This document shows, one piece after another, positions 44,443 through 54,782 of a stretch of DNA of 64,000 bases (positions are counted from its first letter, which is position 1; each line of letters starts with the position of its first letter). The DNA is from Leptodactylus fallax (lineage: Eukaryota > Chordata > Amphibia > Anura > Leptodactylidae): the NCBI GenBank assembly GCA_947044405.1, contig CAMRHE010000358.1, positions 558,001-622,000 on the forward strand, read 5' to 3'. The notes beneath the pieces were generated by a model. The model made no database searches. It was not told the DNA's origin and worked only from the letters and a program-made list of their open reading frames with translations. Both the position numbers and the translations under genes were made by a program.

Positions 44443-45816
44443 CAGTGGGGAAAAAAAGTATTTAGTCAGCCACCAATTGTGCAAGTTCTCCCACTTAAAA
44501 AGATAAGGCCAGCCTGTAATTGTCATCATAGGTAGACCTCAATGGCAATGACAGAGGTCAAACGTTTTCTGTAAGTCTTCATAAGGTTGGCAAACACTGT
44601 TGCTGGTATGTTGGCCCATTCCTCCATGCAGATCTCCTCTAGAGCAGTGATGTTTTGGGGCTGTCGCTGGGCAACACGGACTTTCAACTCCCTCCAAAGG
44701 TTTTCTATGGGGTTGAGGTCTGGAGACTGGCTAGGCCACTCCAGGACCTTGAAATGCTTCTTACGAAGCCACTCCTTCGTTGCCCTGGCAGTGTGCTTGG
44801 GATCATTGTCATGCTGAAAGACCCAGCCATGTTTCATCTTCAATACCCTTGCTGATGGAAGGAGGTTTGCACTCAAAATCTTACGATACCTGGCCCAATT
44901 CATTCTTTCATGTACACAGATCAGTCGTCCTGGTCCCTTTGCAGAGAAACAGCCCTAAAGCATGATGTTGCCACCCCCATGCTTCACAGTAGGTATGGTG
45001 TTCTTTGGATGCAACTCAGCATTCACTCTCCTCCAAACATCCAAATGCTCTCTAGCAAACTTCAGATGGGCCCAGATATGTACTGGCTTAAGCAGGGGGA
45101 CATGTCTGGCACTGCAGGATCTGAGTCCCTGGCGGCGTAGTGTGTTACTGACGGTAGCCTTTGTTACGTTAGTCCCAGCTTTCTGCAGGTCATTCACTAG
45201 GTCCCCCCGTGTGGTTCTGGGATTTTTGCTCACCGTTCTTGTGATCATTTTGACCCCACGGGGTGAGATCTTGTGTGGAGCCCCTGATCGAGGGAGATTA
45301 TCAGTGGTCTTGTATATGTCTTCCATTTTCTAATTATTGCTCCCACAGTTGATTTCTTCACACCAAGCTGCTTGCCTATTGCAGATTCAGTCTTCCCAGC
45401 CTGGTGCAGGTCTTTAATGTTGTTTCTAGTGTCCTTCCACAGCTCTTTGATCTTCACCATAGTGGAGTTTGGAGTGTGACTGTTTGTGGTTGTGGACAGG
45501 TGTCTTTTATACTGATAACAATGTCAAACAGGAGCCATTACTACAGGTAATGAGTGGAGGACAGAGGAGCCTCTTAAAGAAGTTACAGGGCTGTGAGAGC
45601 CAGAAATCGTGCTAGTTTGTAGGTGACCAAATAATTATTTTCCACCATAATTTGCAAATAAATTCTTTAAAAATCAGACAATGTGATTTTCTGGATTTGT
45701 TTTCTCATTTTGTCTCTCATAGTTGAGGTCTACCTATGATGTCAATTACAGGCCGTCCTCATCTTTTTAAGTGGGAGAACTTTTGGTGGCTGACTAAATA
45801 CTTTTTTTCCCCACTG
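44443..45816 (-). mobile_element. Tc1-like DNA transposon (DD34E type), internally deleted
   Basis: The 1374-bp element is flanked by TA (44441-44442 and 45817-45818), with termini CAGTGGGGAAAAAAAGTATT and the complement. Inverted repeats include AGTCAGCCACCAATTGTGC against its mirror and TGAGGTCTACCTATGATG at the inner ends. It is ~250 bp shorter than the other two Tc1 copies here, partly from a deletion in the transposase gene. Confidence 0.92.
44526..45460 (-). pseudogene. Tc1-like transposase, internally deleted
   Basis: Starts at ATG 45458-45460 ([14 protein letters not shown]), with a helix-turn-helix N-terminus. An apparent 2-base insertion near 45320 shifts the frame after RKWKTY. 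In the second piece, FAREHLDV runs straight into [19 protein letters not shown] at about 45031-45045. The usual segment with WSDET and the Lys/Phe-Gly motif is gone, so the first catalytic Asp is deleted. A TAG stop (44955-44957) replaces the Trp of the usual MLWGCFS. Past it the same frame keeps [10 protein letters not shown] and [10 protein letters not shown], second Asp and Glu with 34 residues between. The protein could not be functional. Confidence 0.9.
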
Positions 45817-45818
45817 TA

Positions 45819-46151
45819 TCCTGTATACCGACGGGTGATCGAATAAACAAATACTGCTTTATGTACCCTCAAAACTTCATGACTATTATTGTCACTTCTT
45901 GTCACCAGCTACAAAGAAAACAGCAGCTTAGCTATGGCCTTTGACACATATCTATTGAAACTCACCCAAAATTCCCACAGCGGTTAGATATTTTACATCA
46001 GGTTTCTATTGCCATTTGAAATCCAGAATAGTATAGTATGATGCACTAATATATGCAGTAAAAAAAAATGCAAAAAAGAAACCTGACCAACCAATTCAGA
46101 ATGCATCATGAAGGATATGTCTGTAAGAGTGAAATGATGTGTGGGCAGAGC
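45819..46151. other. Non-coding DNA, no gene seen
   Basis: Short AT-rich stretch between the Tc1 element and the next MITE. No feature seen. Confidence 0.5.
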
Positions 46152-46580
46152 TTAAAGGGGTTGTTTTGACAATGGCTCATAATGAGTTGAAAAAAGGAAA
46201 AGAAGTGAGTTTTATGCAAAAGACATTTAAGACTTAATATAATGTAGTACAAAAAAATAACAAGTGGCTCAAAGATGCAATGCTCACTTCACGATTCCCT
46301 GATACTGCATGGTTGCCCTGCTGGTCTCTTCTTCCTGGTCCCTCTCAACACACAGGAACTGACCATCAGCCAGTCACTGGCTGCAGCAGCGATCATCTCA
46401 GCTAGTGATTCCAGTTTGTTGACAGGAACCAGGATGCAGAGACCAGCAGGGCAACCATGCAGCATCAGGCATCAGGAAAGGGACCACTGGGGAACTGATG
46501 AGGTAGGTGTGACTTTTTTTTAACCCATTATGAGCCAGTTGCCAATTTGTTTTTTTCTCTCAGCAGGACAATCCGTTTAA
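46152..46580. repeat. TTAA-flanked hairpin MITE
   Basis: 429 bp. TTAA at 46152-46155 and 46577-46580; ends TTAAAGGGGTTGTTTTGACA and GCAGGACAATCCGTTTAA are degenerate inverted repeats. Next inward, GGCTCATAATGAGTT mirrors AACCCATTATGAGCC. The core GCATGGTTGCCCTGCTGGTC mirrors GACCAGCAGGGCAACCATGC perfectly. Kolobok/piggyBac-type by TTAA; no coding capacity. Confidence 0.75.
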
Positions 46581-47332
46581 TATACTGTAAAAAGTTACAT
46601 TAGGTTTTATATGCCATGTGCCAAGTCATTTGTACAGAACACAAACAGGTCTAGTCAGGAGTGAAGCTACAGGTGTATTGTAGTGACGCCTCTGCCTGTT
46701 CAGGTCTCTGCGCCACCCTTCGCTCGCATGCTGCGGCGCAGGAGACGTATTCAGTTTGATTCCTTGCTTAAGGTTCTTGTTGCTCAGTCTGAACACTGTC
46801 CTATGTAAATGAATTTCAGATACACCCGTCTCCTGCTCCTTGCTTCTCTCTGCTCCTCTAACAGTTAATCTTAGCTTTGCCTGTGTGATTGACAGCCTGT
46901 CTACCAATCAAGTCTGGGGCAGGTCCTGACTTGCTATATACAGGTCATCAGCCCTCACATGTGTGCTGGCTATTGAGATTCTGTCTTGTGATTTTGTCCC
47001 TACTAGCTCCTTTTCTGCTATTACCTGTATTCTTATTCCTGACCTCTGGCTTTGACTATTCTCTTGGATTGTGATTCTGTACTGCATTGCTCGACTGTTA
47101 CTGACCCCTTGGCTTGCTGACCTCCCTTTTGTTGTTGTTTGTCCTGCCTGCGTTCTGTGTTGTCACTTATTCAGAGTAGGGACCGGCGCCAAGTTGTTCC
47201 TGTCATTAGGACAGTGAGACAAGTAGGCAGGAACAGGGGCTGGGTCTACCTTAGGGCTCACTGTCTCTGTATTCCCTTCCTCTCAGGTTTCTGCAGCAGC
47301 ACTGAGGATTTGCTCAACTGGCAATTCCCTTA
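46581..47332. other. Possible relic LTR leader
   Basis: CT-rich sequence with CCTGACTTGC, CTGACCTCTGGC, TTGGCTTGCTGACC and GTCCTGCCTGCGTTC, resembling amphibian LTR/leader text like that before the MITE at 9212. No LTR ends, primer site or gag frame could be fixed. Low confidence. Confidence 0.3.
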
Positions 47333-47705
47333 CATGCATCTCAATAAATTAGAATATCTTTGAAATGTTTACTTATTTCTTTAATTAAATTAAAAAGTGA
47401 CTTCCTATATTTTCTAGATTGTTTACACACAGAGTGTTCTACTTCAAGTGTTTTATTTCTGTAAATGTTGATTATGGATTACAGGTAATGAAAACCAAAA
47501 TCTAAGAAAATTAGAGTATTGTAAAAACGTTCAGTATTGTAAATTCAGTGTGTCACCTGCCAAGGTTTCCTAAGCTTTTAAATGGTCCCTCAGTCTGGTT
47601 CAGTAGGACACACAATCATGGAAGACGCTGATTATGAATTGTATTACTGAATTACTGAAATGAATGAACGTTTCAAAGATATTCTAATTTATTGGGAAGC
47701 ACCTG
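47333..47705. mobile_element. Non-autonomous Tc1/mariner-like MITE, copy 2
   Basis: Opposite orientation to the copy at 9212-9579. Shared landmarks include CCATTTAAAGGCTTAGGAAA-type text (here complemented: TTTCCTAAGCTTTTAAATGG), AGTCTGGTTCAGTAGGACAC and CAATCATGGAAGACGC. TA precedes the left end, but no TA follows the right end (CACCTG then AAGAT), so the right flank has changed. Confidence 0.75.
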
Positions 47706-50379
47706 AAGATCTTTCTGTCCTTTAGCCTACAGTAGAAGATTAACTCTGAGTATGACTATATAGTAAAGAAGGGACCACCCAGTGGAATCAGTGGCTATGG
47801 CCTTCAACTGGGGATTTCTCAGTTTTGTGAATGACTTACGAGCAGCTGAAAAGGCATAAATACGGTCTCATTTTTATTTCCAGCAGTGAATTTCTCAGGG
47901 AAGGGTTACATTGCTATTATACATTGCAAGCTCCCAGCAATGAAAAGGATTAACACATCTGCTAAAGAATCCTCCAGTTTCATGGAGATTTACAGAATAG
48001 TAAAAAGCATATTTCATTAACCAAAAACAGTTTTGTACTAAAGAACCACAGGTCACACACCTGGTCATCTCTGTATTAGGGAGGAATTTTTAGTGCACAC
48101 AAGTAAACTTGTCTATTATCAGGAGATGATAAAAAAAATGTACAATCGTAGAAGAGCCATTGTTTTATACTATCATGCCATATGACATAGTATCAGTTTG
48201 ATTTACATTTCAATCGCAAACAACATACGTATGGTTTCCCAAATAATAACACAGATACTGTATGATCTCACATGCTATATTTACACATTATGGAAATTAT
48301 ATGGATTTTTTCTGCTTACTGGGATATGCTAGGGCTGGGCGATTATGATCTAAATCAACATAACTATTAATTGTACATTTTACTTTGATTAGGATTACAG
48401 AACTATTTATTTTAGGACCCTTCCCCTTTTACATGCCTATTTATACATCACACCACTAAATTTTGCTTTAGGTTATTCTTATATCAGCAATCCTGATTGG
48501 ATAGCATACAGTTAGAAACATACCCTCTAGCCAATGGCAGAGTCAGACAGGATGGCACAGATGCAAATTAATTGATGTGGGCAAAATCACATGGATTAAT
48601 TGAGCCCTAGGAAATGCCATCACTATTTGGCTGGCAGCGGTCCAACTTCTGGGACCTCTTTTATCATATTAACTAAGTGGCTGAATTGTGACTGTGGGTG
48701 TATGGTGACATAACAGTTATTCCCTATTGTTGACTGCAATTTTAGCAAGTCATGGTTGAGCCCTTGTCTAAGACATGATCTAGGGTAATGCATAAAAAAG
48801 CCAAAGTGGCTGTGCCACCTCCTCATACTAGAGAATATCAGGAGTCAGACCCCTCATTGGTCAGAGAATGATGGCATACAGTATGTCAGTAACATGGAGA
48901 AAACTGCACTGAGCAGCTCTCTGGTGTGTAGGACCACAAAAGGATCATGCATATGGAAGCATCATGAGGCATTGGATGGAAGGAAAGAGCATTAGGGCTG
49001 ATCAACCTTCATTTTTATTATAGGGCATCTACAACATGCTCTGGAGGTGTGAATTTTATTTCAGGGCATCTACAAGATGCTCTGCTAAGGCAACGATACT
49101 ATGTGTGTCTACAAGTTCAACCACTTAGACTTTTCCATTTTTAATGGTGGTGAAGCAGACGATGTGCACAGTACCTCTTACACCTTCTGGCTGCTCAGAA
49201 TGCTTTGCAACTGATGAAACTGAGCAGGCAGACGGGAGTCCTCTTTTGTGTAAGTATACCCATTATCTTTGCTTTTATAGATGCCCTGAAACAATGGGCC
49301 CTGACTGTGCAACTTGTGCCTGAATTATCAAGTATCTCCAACCGCTACATAAATCAGGTGTGTGCCAGAATAGAAGTGTACACCAGTCAGGAACTGACGT
49401 AGAATTCCTGTACAACTCGCATCACAAAACTGGCATGAGTTATAATGAATATGTTGGGCCATGGTGTCCCCCCTTCACTGGTCTCCTGGCTTAGATCCAT
49501 CAATAAATTCCCCCCATTTATTTCTATCTAGTAACAGATGCATTTTAGGTTTGTAAAGTTAATAAAAGGTGAATTTACATGTTAAACCTACAATTACCCA
49601 AGCTAGGAAATGTCACTTTTATTCTCTGCATATTTTTCTGAGTTTCCAGTCCCCAGTTCCAGTTTTTCTTATGTATGGTTTAAACTGGGTCAAGAAAGCA
49701 ATAAATCATTAAAATACTCTTGCAGATGGACATCTGTTTTACTAACAAAAATTCCAGCTTCACAAACCATGTTCCTCTTTACAAGAATGTAGTATTTTAT
49801 TTTTGGGAATAAGCTCTATTATTTTTAAGAATAGCTGAAGTGTTTCAATAAAACAGGAAAAGTCCTTTCATGTAAAATTAACATATATATTGTATTTGCA
49901 GGCATTAATGCATATATCAGATCTATAGGGGTATAGAATCTTTATAAGAAAAGTCAAAAATACAACAGAAAATTATATAAAGTAAAATTGTAAAAAACAG
50001 TTATTATGGACAAACTAATGGGATGTTGTAAGACTTTAATAATGCTGATGTACAGTAACCTAAGGTCATCAATATTTGATCAGTGGGGTTCCAACTCCCA
50101 GCTGGATATCTGTTATGGAAATCCATTTGAGGGATTTTATGAACGACACTACCACAAAGATCCCTAAAATGGAAGTTTTTTTTTCCAGCAGCATTCCTGC
50201 AAGAATCACTGCTGCTCCACCGATGTTTTTAACCTTTGCAATGCAGGACTCTGAAACCATTTGGATCTATTAAAATCTCATCCAGTAAACTGGTACTGTA
50301 CAATACAGCAGATTCTCCGGTGGTGGTATCTAACCCCTTGTGTGTGGACACAGCCTTAAGATTTCAAGATTAAGCTTAA
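47706..50379. other. Non-coding DNA, no gene seen
   Basis: Fragments of dispersed repeats near 48615-48860 and 49310-49510. No frame with a recognisable domain. Confidence 0.45.
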
Positions 50380-50655
50380 GGCTAAGGCCCCACGTAGCGT
50401 CCTGCAGCAAAAAAGCACTGGTTTCTTATGCGGACTTTCTGCTTCAAATATACCTGTAGAGAAACCGCCGGTGTTTCTGTAGGTATAATTGACATGCTGC
50501 GATTTCCAAAACCACGACAGTTTTGGAAATCGAAGCGTGTCCACTGCACATATTTTTCCACAAAGTGGGAATTCGCTAGAATCCCATCTGCATTTATATG
50601 ACCGTAAAACGCTGCATTTTTTTTCCGCGGCGTATTCTCCGTGGTTTCCGCGTTA
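50380..50655. repeat. 'GGCCCCACGTTGC' MITE, right end missing
   Basis: Starts GGCTAAGGCCCCACGTAGCG. It contains TGTAGGTATAATTGACATGC and GATTTCCAAAACC as in the other long-subtype copies, and reaches CGCTGCATTTTTTTTCCGCG. The final GTGGGGCCTTAGCC is absent. Immediately right, 50690-50927 looks like a half-copy of the 39629-type MITE (ends GGACAACCCCTTTAAG). Confidence 0.65.
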
Positions 50656-50927
50656 TTTTATGTTTTTTTATATACAAGGCCAGAGAAGTTGAAAAAAATG
50701 TAATTTCGCTGGTAGTGACGTCCCGTGTCCTTTCCTCTGGCCGCTGACTGGCCTCAGTGGTCATGTCCTGTGGGGACTTTCGTCGGAAGACGACACAGGA
50801 GCAGCAGGATTGAACCGCACTGGGAGACACTGAAGCACCAGGGACAGGTGAGTATGGGTTTTTAAAAAAACTTTTCACCTTCCCGGCCTCATATAAAATC
50901 ACATTTATCCTGGACAACCCCTTTAAG

Positions 50928-52240
50928 TTTGGTTCCCCAAAAGGGAATGGACATACAGTTGGAAAAAGAGTGTCAATTAAATGGCACCAAGATAAGAAAA
51001 AAATTAAAATATGTCCTCAAGATAATTCCTCTTTAAATATAGGAAAGCAAAGCAGGTGAGAAAGGCAAAACCCAATAAGTGGTTTGCATAGAAAATAGAT
51101 TTTTCTTTTTTTTTTTCCAAATTAGAACTGGTCAGCGGTGAGACACATTTCAGCAGAAAGCGTCCGGGGGATCATTTATCTTTCTTGCAGAATTAAATTG
51201 GTGGATTACAATAAAAGACCTGGGACATCTCCGGTGCATAAACAGCATGGGGCCACTAAGAATAGATGGTGATCAGACCATTCATCATGCTTTGAGCATT
51301 GAGTGATGGTGAGTTTATGATCAGGAGACCTGTTCAGGGGAAGAACACAGAGCGAAAACTGAAAAGGAAAAGATTAATTGTCACTGTCACAGCCAAAGTT
51401 ACAATTCTTTAGACTCAGACAAAAATACTATGAAAATGTACTATTGTATCCCAGTCACAAGCAACCATCACTTTCAATAGGCAGTTAAATTTTTTTGTTT
51501 TAGATAAAGGTTTATTTAAAAATACTGAAAGAAAATTTTAAATGGAAAAATAAAATATGTATAAAGCACAAGTATTCCACGACCGGCTACCAAAAGGCAT
51601 GATATATTCTATACTGTAGCTGAACGTACTCTTCATTGTGGTTTTAAGGCCTGTAGATGAAGCCTAATCTATGTATAATAATACTACTATATAACTAATA
51701 CTAATATAGTTTCTAGAATACTCTAGTAGTATATACTATTCTACTATACAACACTGCTGTCAGTAAATGGAAATATTATATATAATATAATGGAGGACCA
51801 GACTGCAACAATCCCAAGGACTAGGTAATCCTGAGACATTTATAAAATATCGACATTATATGTCTATATCTGGATGTAAACAAGAAAGTTTCCGGTCACT
51901 GACAGCAAGCAAGTCCTGCAAGTTTGGAAGTGACAGCAGCTTCCTATCAATTGGATACATTAGTTTACAATATTAGGTTTTTGGTGCGCTTTCCACAGTA
52001 CATACCACTGTGTCTGGTACCACAGCTTAGACCAAGCAACATTCATTTGATGCACTTCATTCTGCTGACTGGTGGGTTTCAGGACTCATACTCTTGCTGA
52101 TCATATTACTGGTGGCCTAAATATCGGTCAACAATGGGAATTTTTGAAACGTAAATTGCATGTAATCCAAAACTAAAAGGCTTTTGCACATGGTTTATGG
52201 TGTTCTATTTACAAGCTCTTAGTCATAGAAGGTCAGTCTT
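50928..52240. other. Non-coding DNA, no gene seen
   Basis: AT-rich, with short TA-rich imperfect repeats near 51670-51790 (CTACTATA/TAGTATATAC). No gene is supported. Confidence 0.5.
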
Positions 52241-52256
52241 TAAAAGGGGTGAATCC
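52241..52256 (+). repeat. Left target-site duplication of L1
   Basis: TAAAAGGGGTGAATCC, identical to 58767-58782. Confidence 0.92.
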
Positions 52257-53312
52257 GGGGGCGTGGCTAGCCGGAGAAGCAACAGGACGTACATTTTCCA
52301 GCTCCTATTAGTCACATTTGCGATCCACCACATATCACCCTAATCCTGCACATTCTGGATCCTTTACTCACCCAAGGGCTTTCCCCTAAGCCCTAGTAAG
52401 CTGATCTTGGGTGTTAAAGCTGCTTTTCTGGCCTTTCTGCAGTGGCTCAGAGTCGGGGCCTACCTGCGCCTTCCTCCAGACCCGCCATTTTCTCCGCACC
52501 CCGGCCGTCGGGACGAGCATCTCCTGCACCGCGGACCTCCGCATCCTCCTCTGCCTCTGCCTCCGCTGACGTTGCTTTCTGCGGGACCAGGGAGTGACAG
52601 AGGCGGCAGCCCTGCGCGGTGCTGGTTGCCGCGCGGGGCGACAGAGCGGCGGCTGTTGAGGGCAGCGGTTACTGCACTAAGGCCTACAGCGGGGGGACAG
52701 CACAGCGCTCCCAACCAGAAGAGGGGGCCTATATTCCTGAGCAACGCTGCACATCCCAGATCCTGGACGCAGACCTCGGACACAAGGTACACTGCAGGCA
52801 GCGCGGGCAGGGGGAGTGCTGGGATCCCTTACATACATCAGGGAGACTCAAAACGAGGCCCGATTAGCGGTAAAGCAGTGCCTGCACTGTGACCCTATCC
52901 TGGGTATCTCCACTCATACAAAATATAGGCCTTACCTGACCTATCGCTTTGGCCCCAGGGCAGCCAGAGCCGGGCCCTGTACAGACGTAGTCTATCCCTC
53001 CAACCTACGAATAATCAGGCCCTGAGCGGACCCTCACCTGTACTCCTGCCCTACTAGTCTTGTGCAGGCCTGCATCTCCACCTCAGCTCAGCAACCCCTA
53101 ATTGGCCTCCACACATACAGCTCTAGCTGAAACTCCACTGAGCTGCAGCTCAATTTTTCCCCACAGAATTCTCGTAGGTACCTCTCCCCTTGGGTGATGG
53201 CGACTTAGTTCTGGGGATCCAGTGCACCCTAAGCGACTCTTAGCGACAAACAGCCTGTCTGAAAATATCTGCCCTTTAAACGCTGAATTGCGGGAGACGA
53301 ATATCTGGCAAC
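52257..53312 (+). promoter_or_regulatory. L1 5' UTR, probable internal promoter
   Basis: 1056 bases, much more GC- and CpG-rich than the surroundings, as expected of an L1 internal promoter. It contains an open frame of 161 codons (52407-52892), Pro/Arg/Gly-rich and without known domains; I take it as a by-product of GC content. No TATA box was identified. Confidence 0.65.
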
Positions 53313-54557
53313 ATGGTGAAGGGTAGGAAATCCGTCAAGAAACCTGATAATAACCTGACTAACTACTTTGAGTGGGACCGTGGCGTGGAGGGAGAACCGG
53401 GACCTACACTTGACGACCATACAGAGCGCACACTCTCAACGCCTACGACTGCCATAATCACAGCGACATTTGTAGAGGGGGAAGGCCTTAACCACACCAA
53501 AGCTCTAATGGATCCTCTTCTACCTCCAACCCCTGACGATATCCGATCAGCGGCACCACAAATCCATTATACATCCACTCAATCCAGCAAGGAGCAGACC
53601 TCCCCCTTACGACACTCACCATCTCCGAGTACCAGTCCGCTCAAACAAAAACCTCGTCTGGAACTCCCTGGAGACCTAACCTACTCCGAAGACCAACCCT
53701 CCTCCGAGACCTTTCCATCCACTCAAATGACTGGCCTAGACGGCTTCCCGACCACTAGTGGTCCCGCCTCTGAACATACTCTGAGAGATATGCTTCTGGC
53801 CCTCCGCAGTTCCCTTCAGGCGGATTTTTCACAATTGCTTCAGCCTCTTCAGTCCTCAGTCAATGCACTAGATGGACGAGTAACACATATTGAAACCAAA
53901 ATGGGCGATTTCGCTGCATCGCACAACAAAATCATCGATGCACACAATGACCTTGAAGACGAGGTTGAGAATCTCAAAGCCAAAGTGGCTGACATGGAGG
54001 ACCGGTCCCGCAGGAACAACATCAAATTCAGAGATATTTCAGAACAGGTCCAAACAGCTGATCTGCTTCCATACCTACAGGATTATGTCCGATTTCTACT
54101 ACCTGACTCTACTAATACGGATATCATCATTGACAGAGCACATAGGCTTCCTCGCCCCAGACATCTGGGAGACGAGATCCCGAGAGACGTCTTGGCGAGA
54201 TTCCACTTCTTCCATATAAAAGAAAGATTACTAGAAGCTGCTCGTAAGCAGAAATCTTGGCCTCCCAAATTCAAAGAGGTGCAGTTATACACGGACCTCT
54301 CAGCTATGACCCTTCGCCTCCGCAGAGACTTACTCCCGGTCACAACAACGCTTCGCAAAAATAAGATCCAATATAGATGGGGGTTTCCTGTGAAATTGAT
54401 TGTCGCTAAAGACGGGACCACCTTCACCATCCATAACTTGAATCAAGGCAAAGCGTTATTATCGACTTGGAGAATGCCAATCTCTCTTCCTCAAGAGGCG
54501 GCAGGTCCCTCTCCTCCCTCAGCTACAGGGCGTAGATCTCCCACAAACCGCAAATGA
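53313..54557 (+). CDS. ORF1: L1 ORF1 protein (RNA-binding chaperone)
   Basis: 414 residues, intact. It would bind L1 RNA as a trimer and form the ribonucleoprotein with ORF2p. Residues 1-150 are a disordered Ser/Thr/Pro-rich part. A coiled coil runs about 155-230 (LLALRSSLQADFSQLL ... DLEDEVENLKAKVADMEDRS). MEDRSRRNNIKFRDI (228-242) marks the junction to the RRM-like domain typical of L1 ORF1p (about 235-300). A C-terminal domain covers about 300-390 (VLARFHFFHIKERLLEAARK, then YTDLSAMTLRLRRDL). The start is the first in-frame ATG after the 5' UTR. N-terminal NNLTNYF recalls a degenerate PCNA-interacting motif. ORF2 follows after ~225 bases. Confidence 0.93.
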   Translation: MVKGRKSVKKPDNNLTNYFEWDRGVEGEPGPTLDDHTERTLSTPTTAIITATFVEGEGLNHTKALMDPLLPPTPDDIRSAAPQIHYTSTQSSKEQTSPLRHSPSPSTSPLKQKPRLELPGDLTYSEDQPSSETFPSTQMTGLDGFPTTSGPASEHTLRDMLLALRSSLQADFSQLLQPLQSSVNALDGRVTHIETKMGDFAASHNKIIDAHNDLEDEVENLKAKVADMEDRSRRNNIKFRDISEQVQTADLLPYLQDYVRFLLPDSTNTDIIIDRAHRLPRPRHLGDEIPRDVLARFHFFHIKERLLEAARKQKSWPPKFKEVQLYTDLSAMTLRLRRDLLPVTTTLRKNKIQYRWGFPVKLIVAKDGTTFTIHNLNQGKALLSTWRMPISLPQEAAGPSPPSATGRRSPTNRK

Positions 54558-54782
54558 TATTCTAGGATGGCTATCCCTATCCACTCAGGTGCACAACCCC
54601 CTTTGCTCTAGTGGCTTAACCGGCAAGCCTATAACCAATACCCCCACATATACAGTAAGCTGTATTCGTCTTTGAACTGTTTGTTCATCTGTTTTGTCTA
54701 TTGATCTTCTTATTTGCGAAACTGCCTACTCGTCTTCTGCAGATTCAACATCCCCACGACGTCCATACTCTTAGGTGACACT

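Noticed and set aside
44587..45333. Plus-strand frames across the third Tc1 element
   Set aside because: They are antisense to the transposase, which has the recognisable motifs.
46581..47332. Solo LTR
   Set aside because: Word content is suggestive, but no TG...CA ends or flanking duplication could be fixed; kept only as a weak region note.
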